DNA of 55,852 nt, taken from Pedobacter sp. V48 (GTDB taxonomy: Bacteria > Bacteroidota > Bacteroidia > Sphingobacteriales > Sphingobacteriaceae). Made by a program: the position numbers and the translations under genes. Below, piece after piece: positions 1 to 8,313 of this stretch. The stretch is from assembly GCF_000523515.1 (NCBI RefSeq), contig NZ_AWRU01000022.1, positions 269 through 56,120 on the forward strand, given 5' to 3'. The notes under the pieces were generated by a model. The model searched no databases and was not told the DNA's origin. It was given only the letters and a program-made list of their open reading frames with translations. The first letter of the stretch is position 1. Each line of letters begins with the position of its first letter.

Positions 1-471
1 AGTACAACGGTAACAAACCCAATATTCACATGGTATAAAGATGCTGCGCTAACCGATGTAGCATTTACCGGAGCAGAGTTTACCACTCCAGTATTAACAG
101 CAACCACTACTTATTATGTAACAGTAAGAGGCGATAACAGATGCGACAACACAGCAGCTACAGCTAAGGTTGTTACCGTAACGGTTAATCCACCAGCCAC
201 AGCAGCTGATATTGCTGTAGCAGGAGCAGGCGCGCCATTCTGTGCAGGCACAACTGCCACGCTAACAGCAAGCAGTACAACTGCTACTAATCCGGTGTTT
301 ACCTGGTACAGTGATGCTGCGTTAACCAATGCAGTATTTACCGGAGCAGAGTTTACCACTCCGGTGTTAACAGCAACTACAACTTACTACGTAACTGTTA
401 GGGCTTCCAATAAATGCGAAAACACTGCTGCAACTGCAAAAGTGGTTACAATTACAGTTAATCCTTTACCA
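1..471 (+). repeat. Two tandem copies of a 273-bp Ig-domain coding unit
   Basis: The coding unit ending near 198 recurs 273 bp later, ending near 471. The proteins are almost identical (both contain FTGAEFTTPVLTATTTYYV), while the DNA differs mostly at third codon positions, apart from an unbroken identical block around the TTTACCGGAGCAGAG stretch (about 64-92 and 337-365). The following repeats (471 to about 1240) are more diverged. This pattern indicates an older internal duplication kept under selection on the protein. Confidence 0.85.
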
Positions 472-1794
472 GAAACACCAGTAGTAGCCAGCGCGGGAAC
501 AAGCATATGCAGTGGTGAGTCAACTGTGTTAAAAGTAGATAATGCCGAGGCAGGAATCTTGTACCAATGGTACAGTGCATCAGTAGGAGGAACATTATTA
601 TTTACTGGTGAACAATTCACCACCCCTGCCTTAACCACTAATACAGATTACTATGTACTGGCAGTAAGCGCTTCAGGTTGTGGAAATGCAACTGGCAGAA
701 CTAAAGTAACTGTAACTGTTTCACCAAAACCATTAACACCAATAGTCGTTTCGGCAGTGGTTGATGCTTGTATAGGAACTCCGGCTGTATTGAGTGTTTC
801 AAGTCCTCAAGCCAATGGAGTAACCTACAAATGGTTTACTACTCCAACTGCAGGAACAGCTGTGGGTACAGGCACCAGCTTTACTACGCCTGCAATCACA
901 ACAACTACCACCTATTATGTTGAAGCTTCAACAGCATCTTGTGTAAGTACTGGTCGTACAGCAGTTAAAGTAAATGCCTCACCAATTCCTACAGCGCCAA
1001 CTGCAATATCAGGAGCGGAAGGACCACTGTGTTCAGGTACGACTGCTACATTGGCAGTAACCAATCCTGATGCCGCACTTACCTATAGCTGGTATACTGT
1101 AGCAACCGGAGGAACTTCAATTGCTCAGGGTGTTACATTCATTACGCCTGCATTAACAGCAACTACAACTTATTATGTAGAAAGTAGCAATGCCACAGGA
1201 TGCTCAAGTACAACACGCACATCAGTTGTGGTAACTGTACTAGGTAAACTTGAGGCACCAGTGGTGACTGTTAAAGAGAACAAAGCAACAGAAATAACAT
1301 TCCAGTGGAATCCAATACCAGGAGCAACTGCTTACGAAGTGTCATTAGATAACGGACTAACATGGGTGGCACCAACAGGTGGAGCTACCGGAACTACTTA
1401 TCTGGTAGCTGGTTTGAAACCTGATCAAAGTGTAACGATAAGAGTTAGGGCTAAAGGTCAGCTTGACTGTCAACTGAGTGATGCAACCAGCTTAACCGCT
1501 AAGAGCGATAATCCTTTAGGAAACACCATTTTTGTCCCTAATACATTTACACCAAATAATGACGGTAAAAATGATATTCTGTACGTGTACGGAAATACAA
1601 TTGCAAAAATGAAGTTGCGTGTATACAACCAATGGGGACAATTTATTTACGAATCATTAAACATTCAGAATGGATGGGATGGAACGTATAAAGGTGATAT
1701 ACAGCCGAACGGTGTGTATGTGTATTTCCTGGAAGCGGAATTTAATGACGGGACTAAAACCACTAAAAAAGGCACAATAACCCTATTAAGATAA
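1..1794 (+). CDS. Ig-repeat surface protein with type IX secretion type B sorting domain (3' part)
   Basis: The frame is open from base 1, so this is the C-terminal 597 residues of a larger protein whose start lies outside the window. It holds about five Ig-like repeats of 80-91 residues (CHU_C-associated Ig type; each with a WY pair near the start, a TTP turn and a TYYV strand), then a fibronectin-III-like segment (about residues 415-500). The last 85 residues are the CHU_C or gliding-motility-associated C-terminal domain, recognised by VPNTFTPNNDGKND, the YNQWGQ strand, GWDG and PNGVY. In this family that domain sends the protein through the type IX secretion system to the cell surface. The adjacent PorP/SprF gene fits, because type B domain proteins usually need such a partner. 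It is probably an adhesin or SprB-like filament. The substrate cannot be told. Confidence 0.9.
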   Translation, partial: STTVTNPIFTWYKDAALTDVAFTGAEFTTPVLTATTTYYVTVRGDNRCDNTAATAKVVTVTVNPPATAADIAVAGAGAPFCAGTTATLTASSTTATNPVFTWYSDAALTNAVFTGAEFTTPVLTATTTYYVTVRASNKCENTAATAKVVTITVNPLPETPVVASAGTSICSGESTVLKVDNAEAGILYQWYSASVGGTLLFTGEQFTTPALTTNTDYYVLAVSASGCGNATGRTKVTVTVSPKPLTPIVVSAVVDACIGTPAVLSVSSPQANGVTYKWFTTPTAGTAVGTGTSFTTPAITTTTTYYVEASTASCVSTGRTAVKVNASPIPTAPTAISGAEGPLCSGTTATLAVTNPDAALTYSWYTVATGGTSIAQGVTFITPALTATTTYYVESSNATGCSSTTRTSVVVTVLGKLEAPVVTVKENKATEITFQWNPIPGATAYEVSLDNGLTWVAPTGGATGTTYLVAGLKPDQSVTIRVRAKGQLDCQLSDATSLTAKSDNPLGNTIFVPNTFTPNNDGKNDILYVYGNTIAKMKLRVYNQWGQFIYESLNIQNGWDGTYKGDIQPNGVYVYFLEAEFNDGTKTTKKGTITLLR

Positions 1795-1851
1795 AAGATG
1801 TTTCCAGTTAATATTAATCATTTACCTAAAAACTCGAAAAACAAATTTGTT

Positions 1852-2847
1852 ATGAAGAAACTAATAAAAATAATAGCACTAGGAGCGTTTTTAAGTTTGG
1901 GAGCTGTAAGGGTGGTTGCACAGATTGATCCGCACTTCTCTCAATACTACGCCCACCCGCTATGGCTAAACCCAGCATTAACCGGGGTAACAGACGGTGA
2001 ATACAGGGTTTCCTTGAATGCCAAACAACAGTGGGGAACTATTTCAAATTCATTTTTAACCGGGGGGGCGTCATTTGACATGGCCCCGGTTAAAAACTTA
2101 GCATTCGGTGCAATGGTTTTGAATCAGAATGCTGGAGATATTAGTTATAATCACCTCAGCGCAATGGTTTCAGGGGCTTATCGTATCCACTTCGGAAAGA
2201 TCGGTTTAAACATGATAAACTTTGGTTTGCAAGCCGGTATTCTTAATAAAAGCTTTGATCCATCAAAGATTACCTTGGGTGCACAATTCAACCCAATAAC
2301 GGGTTACGATCCTAATTTTGGAATAAACGAGTCTTTTGCATCCTCTAATACATTAGTGCCGGATGTGAATGCAGGATTTATGTATTTCGATGGAAATCCA
2401 GGACAAAGAGTTAACGTATTTGGGGGTGCAATGGCAGGGCATATCACCAGGCCGGTCGATAAGTTTTTAGGAAATAGCGTTCGTATGCCAATTAGATATG
2501 CAGCTCATGGTGGTGCTAGAATTAAAATGTCAGAAGTTCTTGATATTACTCCAAACGGACTATACATGAAACAAGGGAATGCACGTGAAATAGCAGTCGG
2601 TGCTTATGCACAGTTTATGCTTAATCAGGAATCGGATTTGCTTTTCGGGTCTAACTATAGGGTTGATGATTCTGCAATAGCTTTCTTCGGATTACACCTG
2701 AAAAACATGGTCTTTGGGGTAAGTTATGACTTTAACACCTCAAGTTTAAGTAGAGCTACGCGTAATCAGGGAGGGTTAGAGCTATCCATTTCATTTACCA
2801 GTAGAAAGGGAATTACAGGCCCTAACTTCTTTTGTCCAAGATTATAA
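1852..2847 (+). CDS. PorP/SprF family type IX secretion outer-membrane protein
   Basis: The 331-residue protein begins with a signal peptide (MKKLIKIIALGAFLSLGAV, ending VVAQ) and continues with the family hallmark IDPHFSQYYAHPLWLNPALTG. The rest is a series of glycine and aromatic-rich strands typical of a beta-barrel of about 14 strands. An in-frame ATG at 1798 exists 4 bases after the upstream stop, but it would add 18 non-signal residues, so 1852 is chosen. PorP/SprF proteins work in or with the type IX secretion system, and specific copies are paired with type B (CHU_C) cargo such as SprB. The position directly after a CHU_C protein and before a PorE-like gene matches that pairing. A run of seven G lies at about 2062-2068 in the coding sequence. 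Confidence 0.9.
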   Translation: MKKLIKIIALGAFLSLGAVRVVAQIDPHFSQYYAHPLWLNPALTGVTDGEYRVSLNAKQQWGTISNSFLTGGASFDMAPVKNLAFGAMVLNQNAGDISYNHLSAMVSGAYRIHFGKIGLNMINFGLQAGILNKSFDPSKITLGAQFNPITGYDPNFGINESFASSNTLVPDVNAGFMYFDGNPGQRVNVFGGAMAGHITRPVDKFLGNSVRMPIRYAAHGGARIKMSEVLDITPNGLYMKQGNAREIAVGAYAQFMLNQESDLLFGSNYRVDDSAIAFFGLHLKNMVFGVSYDFNTSSLSRATRNQGGLELSISFTSRKGITGPNFFCPRL

Positions 2848-2867
2848 ACCAACGCGATATGAACCGA

Positions 2868-2883
2868 GCATGATTCATCATGC
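2868..2883. other. Short perfect hairpin between sprF-like and porE-like genes
   Basis: GCATGA and TCATGC (6 bp, loop TTCA) form a hairpin in the 78-bp gap. There is no T-run, so it is unlikely to be a terminator. It could be an mRNA processing or stability element within an operon. Confidence 0.4.
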
Positions 2884-2925
2884 GAGCTCCATCTGACCAC
2901 CTAAACATAAATAAATCATTTACAA

Positions 2926-4920
2926 ATGAAACTGCTTAAAACATTACTGATCCTGTGCTTATTCACAACTGCTGCAAATGCGCAATTTGTAACCAATAGT
3001 AAGAGAGTAGCGGATGTCTATTTTCAAAATAAAGAGTATTACGCAGCTGCAGAATATTATAAAAGATCACTGCAACTATCCTCAGCAGATAGTGCTGGAT
3101 TTATAGTGCCTTATGGTTTTGCAAATAAGATTAAACAAGATAATCCTAAAAAGGAAGATTACGAATACAGCGTATTTCAATTGGCTGAGTCTTTAAGGCT
3201 TTATAAAAACTTTACTGATGCAGAGAAGTGGTACGCTTTGGCCAAGGAATTTAAGGACCCGAAATATGTACTTGCTACATTTTGGTATGCGGAATCACTA
3301 AGAGCAAATCAAAAATTTGAAGAAGCAGTTACAGCTTTCAACGAATTTGCGAGCAAGTATAAGCTTAATGATGCGTATGCTGCAAAAACAAAATCTGAAA
3401 TAGCTTCTTGTCAGTTTGCGTTATTTGAACTGCGCTATCCAAGGTTGTTTAAGTTAACCAAACTTCAAAACGACATTAACCAAAAAGGATCGAACTATAC
3501 ACCGGTTATAAAAGACAGTAAATTTTACTTTACCTCTTCCAGACCAGTAGCTGATGCAGGTAAAAAGGAAATCTTAACTGATCAAACCAATGCTAAGGTG
3601 TCAAAAAAAGAAACTCCCTATTTGAATGCGGTGTATGAAACTCCAGGTAATCCTTTAACCGGAGGTATCACAATTAAAAAAGTAGCATTAAACAGTTTAA
3701 ACAAAGAAGCAGCTGCTCCGGCTTTTCATCCAAACGGAAAAGTAATTTATATTACCAGCTGGACAGGTCAGGGAGACAAAAAAATCTATCAGCTAACCTC
3801 ATCGGATAAAGGATGGAGCGATCCTGTTGAACTGGCAAGCCAAGTAAACGTTAAAGGATTTAATGCCATCCAACCTTTTGTAACGAAAGATGGCAAGTAC
3901 TTAATCTTCTCGTCTAACAGACCTGGTGGACAAGGTAAATATGATTTATGGTATTGCCCTTTGAGGACTGATGGATCATTAGGACAAGCGATAAATTTAG
4001 GTGCTAAGGTAAACTCTCCTGAGGATGATCAGGCTCCATACTATAATGTTCAAACCAATAAATTACTTTTTAGCAGTAATGGCAGAATAGGGATGGGAGG
4101 ATTTGATTTTTATGAAAGTGAAGGTGATTTCACGAATTGGTCGGAGCCTCGCAATGTTGGTTATCCATTTAACTCCTCAAAAGACGATATATATTATACT
4201 CCTTCCGATAACTCTGATACCGAAGGTTATATTAGTTCAGATCGTGAATCTCTTTGCTGCCTGGAGGTTTTTAACGTAAAACGTGAATACCTTACCGTCA
4301 AAGGTATTGTTTACGATTGCGATACAAAACAACCTTTGCAAGATGCCACCATTATACTTGTTGATTCACTGCAAACACTTAAAACAACTACAAATCAAGC
4401 AGGAGAGTACACCTTCAAGGTAAACTCTAATCGTAAGCTGAAACTAACCGCAGAAAAAGATAAATACTTCTCTAAAATTTTAAATTTCGGGTATGATGAT
4501 TTAGCAAAAAAAGATACCTTGTTTAGTCCTGATATTTGTTTAACTCCTTATGAAATTGACAAGCCTATCGTGCTTAAGGATGTTCTGTATGAGTTTGATA
4601 AAGCAACGCTAACCGAAGATTCAAAAGGTAAGCTAGATCACTTGTTCTCAATAATGGAGGATAATCCTAAAATTGAAATCGAGCTAAGTGCACATACAGA
4701 CAGCAAGGGCTCAGATGCTTATAACATGGATCTATCGGTGAGAAGAGCGAAATCTTGTGTGGATTATTTGGTTTCAAAAGGAATACCTATTTCAAGAATG
4801 ACAAGCAGAGGCTATGGTGAAACAAAACCAGTAGCTCCTAATGAACTACCTAATGGTAAAGATAATCCTGAGGGACGCGCCCTTAACAGGAGAACTGAAT
4901 TTAAGGTTACAAAGAAATAA
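2926..4920 (+). CDS. PorE-like OmpA-family protein (TPR, beta-propeller, CRD, OmpA)
   Basis: The product has 664 residues with a signal peptide (MKLLKTLLILCLFTTAANAQ). Domains in order: TPR-like helices (about 25-160), WD40-like PD40 propeller blades (about 180-440, including FSSNRPGGQGKYDLW), a carboxypeptidase-regulatory-like beta-sandwich (about 455-540, starting LTVKGIVYDCDTKQPL), and an OmpA C-terminal peptidoglycan-binding domain (about 555-664, LYEFDKATL and ELSAHTDSKGSDAYN). This four-part order is that of Porphyromonas gingivalis PorE, which anchors the type IX system to peptidoglycan. Bacteroidota usually have several paralogues of this architecture, often beside SprF genes, so assignment to the core machinery is not certain. 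It is likely co-transcribed with the preceding sprF-like gene. Confidence 0.85.
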   Translation: MKLLKTLLILCLFTTAANAQFVTNSKRVADVYFQNKEYYAAAEYYKRSLQLSSADSAGFIVPYGFANKIKQDNPKKEDYEYSVFQLAESLRLYKNFTDAEKWYALAKEFKDPKYVLATFWYAESLRANQKFEEAVTAFNEFASKYKLNDAYAAKTKSEIASCQFALFELRYPRLFKLTKLQNDINQKGSNYTPVIKDSKFYFTSSRPVADAGKKEILTDQTNAKVSKKETPYLNAVYETPGNPLTGGITIKKVALNSLNKEAAAPAFHPNGKVIYITSWTGQGDKKIYQLTSSDKGWSDPVELASQVNVKGFNAIQPFVTKDGKYLIFSSNRPGGQGKYDLWYCPLRTDGSLGQAINLGAKVNSPEDDQAPYYNVQTNKLLFSSNGRIGMGGFDFYESEGDFTNWSEPRNVGYPFNSSKDDIYYTPSDNSDTEGYISSDRESLCCLEVFNVKREYLTVKGIVYDCDTKQPLQDATIILVDSLQTLKTTTNQAGEYTFKVNSNRKLKLTAEKDKYFSKILNFGYDDLAKKDTLFSPDICLTPYEIDKPIVLKDVLYEFDKATLTEDSKGKLDHLFSIMEDNPKIEIELSAHTDSKGSDAYNMDLSVRRAKSCVDYLVSKGIPISRMTSRGYGETKPVAPNELPNGKDNPEGRALNRRTEFKVTKK

Positions 4921-4940
4921 AATACTAATACCCGTCTCTT

Positions 4941-4983
4941 AACAGGTCTTCAGAATGCTTAATTTTGAAGACCTGTTTTTTTT
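4941..4983 (+). terminator. Rho-independent terminator after the PorE-like gene
   Basis: A perfect 12-bp stem AACAGGTCTTCA (4941-4952) and TGAAGACCTGTT (4966-4977), with a 13-nt loop and eight T (4976-4983), lies 20 bp after the stop. It ends the surface-protein operon. Confidence 0.92.
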
Positions 4984-5305
4984 AACCTTGTTTTTAAATA
5001 ACGGGGAAATGACTCCGGTTTGAGGAAAGTTTACCCCCTTTACTTCTCTTGGATTGTATCTTTTGTTACACATAATCCTGGTTCGTCGGTTTTCATTGCG
5101 AATCCTAAATATTAAACACCCCCTTCGATTAATCATAGGAGATAGATTTATTCGTTGTCAGCCATAGAAAAGCAATTTTTTATTGCACAACACCAAATCA
5201 GGTATGGTAATTGCCATATAACAGGCATGTTAGCTGTTGTGCAATGCCTTGATTGCAAGCGCTATGGGATAAAAATAAAGTTTAATTGTTTTGCGAATTG
5301 TAAGT
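4984..5305. other. Non-coding stretch with overlapping hairpins upstream of the GAF gene
   Basis: No convincing gene is found in these 322 bp. Between 5172 and 5250 three inverted repeats share arms: GCAAT/ATTGC (5172-5176 with 5182-5186), ATTGCACAACA/TGTTGTGCAAT (5182-5192 with 5235-5245), and AGGCAT/ATGCCT (5223-5228 with 5244-5249). The pairings exclude each other, which would allow alternative RNA folds in the leader of the downstream GAF gene. No known riboswitch was recognised. Confidence 0.45.
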
Positions 5306-5818
5306 ATGATTGGAATCAATGTAATTTCACCAAACGAATACCCTTGCCTGGAAAATTTAGAGCAATATAAAATTTTGCATACTAGGCCAGAGCCAGTGTT
5401 TGATAAACTAGTAGCGATATCGGCAAAGATGTCGAATGTTCCTTTAGCAATGATCAATTTTGTAGACAACCATAAAGCCTGGGGGATGTCAGAACAATCA
5501 GAATCTGCTGATATGGACATTGATCAAACTAACCATATATGTTCAATTGCAATACAAAAGGATAGCGTTGTGAAATTTGAAACCATTACAAAAAATCCTG
5601 GTTTAATTTTAAATCCAATGGCGCTTGGTGAACTTGGATTGCAATTTTTTGCTTCGGCTGTTATTACTACCAAGGGTGGACTTAATGTAGGAACAGTTTG
5701 TATTGTAGATAGTCTATATAGAGAGTTTAATTCAACCGAACAGAAAAAATTGGATTGGATTGCCTCCATGGTAACCGCCGAAATGGACAAGCGATTAGCA
5801 GTTCATGCAGTGGCTTAA
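5306..5818 (+). CDS. GAF domain-containing protein
   Basis: The 170-residue protein is essentially one GAF domain, with the opening VFDKLVAISAKMSNVPLAMINFVDN, a central region around DIDQTNHICSIAI, and GLNVGTVCIVDSLYREF near the end. A TTG at 5291 is in frame but the ATG at 5306 is preferred. Free-standing GAF proteins of this kind in Bacteroidota are close to those fused to histidine kinases and diguanylate cyclases, and probably bind a small ligand or sense redox state in the cytoplasm. No cysteine or histidine pattern here points to a specific ligand. The gene stands alone, between a terminator and a gap, and is probably transcribed from its own promoter through the structured leader. Confidence 0.8.
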   Translation: MIGINVISPNEYPCLENLEQYKILHTRPEPVFDKLVAISAKMSNVPLAMINFVDNHKAWGMSEQSESADMDIDQTNHICSIAIQKDSVVKFETITKNPGLILNPMALGELGLQFFASAVITTKGGLNVGTVCIVDSLYREFNSTEQKKLDWIASMVTAEMDKRLAVHAVA

Positions 5819-6004
5819 TTCTTCCGATAACAGCCCAAAATGATAACTCTGTGCCGGGGCTCCTCCCAATGGAAAGGGAGATAGAATGAATGTCAATGCC
5901 AGTCTTAGTCATCAAAAAAAGTTTGTCAATGGTAAATAATCCAGATAGACTTAAACCCATATGAGAAAATACGCATTTATAATCATGAATTATTTTAAAC
6001 GGTA

Positions 6005-6118
6005 ATGCTATGGCTTAAGGAGATGATCCCGACGCACCAATTGATGCGGGTTAGTTTATTGCTTGCGGCAGGAGCCATCTATGTTATAAAAAGGATAAGG
6101 CGACAGCTTAAACCATGA
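6005..6118 (+). CDS. Possible small membrane protein (37 aa)
   Basis: An ATG at 6005 (alternative at 6023, preceded by AAGGAG) opens a 37-codon frame. The predicted peptide has a hydrophobic stretch VSLLLAAGAIYVI followed by a basic tail KRIRRQLKP, the layout of a single-span inner-membrane protein with the positive end in the cytoplasm. It overlaps the convergent kinase gene by 11 bp. I do not recognise a family. Such short frames occur by chance, so this is only a candidate. Confidence 0.28.
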   Translation: MLWLKEMIPTHQLMRVSLLLAAGAIYVIKRIRRQLKP

Positions 6119-6962
6119 TGCCTTCTTTTTTTAAGATGTAATTGTAAATACCCTCAATAGGTTTTTGATATATCTTACCAACCTTTACCTGGTTTTCAAT
6201 ACAAACTTCTCTCAAAATATCCTGATAGTAAAATGCAATAGAGCCTACAAAGTGGGTGTCAAGGCTTTTATAATTAGGATAATCCTTAATGTTAGAATCT
6301 ACAAATTCCTGGAAACCCTCACGTAAAATATTGATGATAAAAGGATGATCAGGATGAGAAGCCATGAAACGACTTATCGAGGCCAGGTAGATATTCGGGG
6401 CCGGTTTTTGATAAAGATTGGTAATAACAGATTCCTTGTCAATTTGATAAGTATCAGCAAATTCAACAGCAAGGTCAGCAGGCATCTGGTGATACAGATA
6501 GCTTGTAATCAGCTTACGACCAAAATAGGTGCCCGAACCTTCATCACCGAGTGCATAACCCAAACCATGTGCTCCGTTATGAACCTCTTTGCCATCGTAA
6601 TAAGAAATATTAGATCCAGTGCCCAAAATACAGGTTAATCCTTTTTTATCACCACAAGTTGCATATGCCGAACCAATCAAATCATGTTCAACAGAAACGT
6701 AAGCCTTGGTAAAGAAAGAAGAGATCCCATTTGAGATCACCTCAATTTTATCAGGCGACGAGCATCCTGCGCCAAAGAAATAGATTTCTTTAACCTTATC
6801 AGCGTAAGGGGCAATTTCTTTCTTCTTCGAAAACAATTTGAAAATATCATGTGCATTTAAGAAATAAGGATTTATTCCTTGCGTACTAAAGTTGATTTTT
6901 TCATTGGGGCTGTAACCCATCCAATCGGTCTTAGAAGAACCACTGTCTGCTACTAGAATCAT
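6108..6962 (-). CDS. BadF/BadG-type ATPase, N-acetylglucosamine kinase-like
   Basis: The 284-residue protein has an actin-like (ASKHA) fold. The phosphate-1 loop is VADSGSSKTDW at residues 3-13, and GLTCILGTGSNISYYDG forms phosphate-2. GLGYALGDEGSGTYFGRKL is the signature of N-acetylglucosamine and related amino-sugar kinases of the BadF/BadG/BcrA/BcrD family. It probably phosphorylates GlcNAc or MurNAc released from cell-wall turnover, using ATP in the cytoplasm. The gene follows the TolC gene of the efflux operon by 18 bp on the same strand with no terminator between them, so read-through is likely. Any functional tie between the kinase and the pump is unknown. The length is typical for the Bacteroidota version. 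Confidence 0.85.
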   Translation of the reverse strand: MILVADSGSSKTDWMGYSPNEKINFSTQGINPYFLNAHDIFKLFSKKKEIAPYADKVKEIYFFGAGCSSPDKIEVISNGISSFFTKAYVSVEHDLIGSAYATCGDKKGLTCILGTGSNISYYDGKEVHNGAHGLGYALGDEGSGTYFGRKLITSYLYHQMPADLAVEFADTYQIDKESVITNLYQKPAPNIYLASISRFMASHPDHPFIINILREGFQEFVDSNIKDYPNYKSLDTHFVGSIAFYYQDILREVCIENQVKVGKIYQKPIEGIYNYILKKEGIMV

Positions 6963-6980
6963 GCGATAAAAATACTAATC

Positions 6981-8291
6981 TTATTGGATATTTAAAGTGC
7001 CACTTATCTCTTTTAAACTGATTTCTGTAAGTTTTGCCTGATATTGAGCATCTAAAAATCTGGTTATTGCATTTATAGAGTTTCTTTGAGCCTCTCTAAG
7101 CTCCAACGGCGCAATGCTTCCAAGCCTGTACTTTGCTAAAGTGATGTCTAGATTTTGCTTGGCAATGTCAACATTTTTAGTCTCAACCTTTAACAAATCT
7201 AAGCTTGTTTTATAATTCTCAAAAGCTGTCAGTAGCTGAGCGCTAATGGTTTGCTTGGTTTTTTCAAGCTCCACTTCCGAGGAATTAATCTGCACCTTAG
7301 CATTCCTTTCATTCTGGCGCTGTAAAAAACCATTAAAGATATTCATGCTAGCAGTTAAGCCATAGGAGATACCCTGACCTCTAAATTTCTGGTTAAATCC
7401 AGTAGGGTTGGCACTTCTTGAAAATGCATAACCACCATTTACACCCACTACCGGATATCGCTGACCCTTCACTTCCTTTAAACTAAGCTCAGCCACCTTT
7501 TTATTAATAAAAGCATTCTGTAGATCAGGATTCAATTGTAACGTTTGTTCCTGTAACAGCGTATAATTCAGTTTATAATCAATGTCCATATCCTCTTGCG
7601 CAGTAAACTTAGTATCAATAGCCCTGGCCATAACCTGATTAAGGGTAATCATTGATGTTTGCAACAGATTTTTTTGCTGTAAATAAGCCGATGTATCCGT
7701 GTTGTAGTCGACCTGAGCAGCTAAAACATCAAGTTTAGAACCCTTACCCAGCTGCAGTTTATTGTCAGCAATGGTTAGCCTGAATCTCGAAATATCCAAT
7801 GCACTATCATTAGCAACAACAAGTTGTTGCTGCTTTACTACCGCGTAATAGGAATTAATTACATCCGCAATTGTAGTTAATATGGTGGCTTTTGCGTTTA
7901 CCTCGCCCTGTTTTTGCAACTCCTTTAACTTATCATAAGTAGCAAACATCTTAAAACCATCAAAAATTGTCCAATCAAGCGCAACACCATAGTTCATGCT
8001 GGTGTTCCTTACCCCATCGGCAACTCTTTCGGCACCGGTAGAAGTTGTCTGTACCGTGTTTTGTCTACTCCCGTCAGTTGCAAAACTCCCTGTAACCCCA
8101 GGTAAAAACCCGGCATTGCCAATATTGGTGTTGTTCTTTGCAATCTGCAAATCATTGTTAACCAGTTTTATATCGTAGTTATTTTGTAGAGCGATGGTAA
8201 TTGCCTGTTGCAGCGTTAGTGTCTCCTGAGCCGATGCATTTTGTACAAAGGCTGCAAGAAGTATGATCAAAATAAAATTAAACTTTTTCAT
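6981..8291 (-). CDS. TolC-family outer-membrane efflux protein (pump 1)
   Basis: The 436-residue protein has a signal peptide (MKKFNFILIILLAAFVQNASAQ) and two outer-membrane-efflux repeats rich in coiled coil (QNNYDIKLVNNDLQIAKNN near the N terminus, ENYKTSLDLLKVETKNVDIAKQNL near the end). An ATG at 8321 overlaps the stop of the pump gene and would add ten residues before the signal peptide, so 8291 is taken as the start. It should form the trimeric outer-membrane duct for the adaptor and RND pump encoded just upstream (order adaptor, pump, TolC). The substrate is not predictable. Confidence 0.92.
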   Translation of the reverse strand: MKKFNFILIILLAAFVQNASAQETLTLQQAITIALQNNYDIKLVNNDLQIAKNNTNIGNAGFLPGVTGSFATDGSRQNTVQTTSTGAERVADGVRNTSMNYGVALDWTIFDGFKMFATYDKLKELQKQGEVNAKATILTTIADVINSYYAVVKQQQLVVANDSALDISRFRLTIADNKLQLGKGSKLDVLAAQVDYNTDTSAYLQQKNLLQTSMITLNQVMARAIDTKFTAQEDMDIDYKLNYTLLQEQTLQLNPDLQNAFINKKVAELSLKEVKGQRYPVVGVNGGYAFSRSANPTGFNQKFRGQGISYGLTASMNIFNGFLQRQNERNAKVQINSSEVELEKTKQTISAQLLTAFENYKTSLDLLKVETKNVDIAKQNLDITLAKYRLGSIAPLELREAQRNSINAITRFLDAQYQAKLTEISLKEISGTLNIQ

Positions 8292-8313
8292 GTTTCTCTT
8301 TGTAAATGGGCCC

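Noticed and set aside
2062..2068. Run of seven G in the SprF-like gene as a phase-variation site
   Set aside because: The frame is intact and short G runs are expected from Gly codons; no evidence of switching.
4939..5136. 65-codon minus-strand frame beginning in the intergenic gap
   Set aside because: It runs through the terminator hairpin and has no recognisable features.
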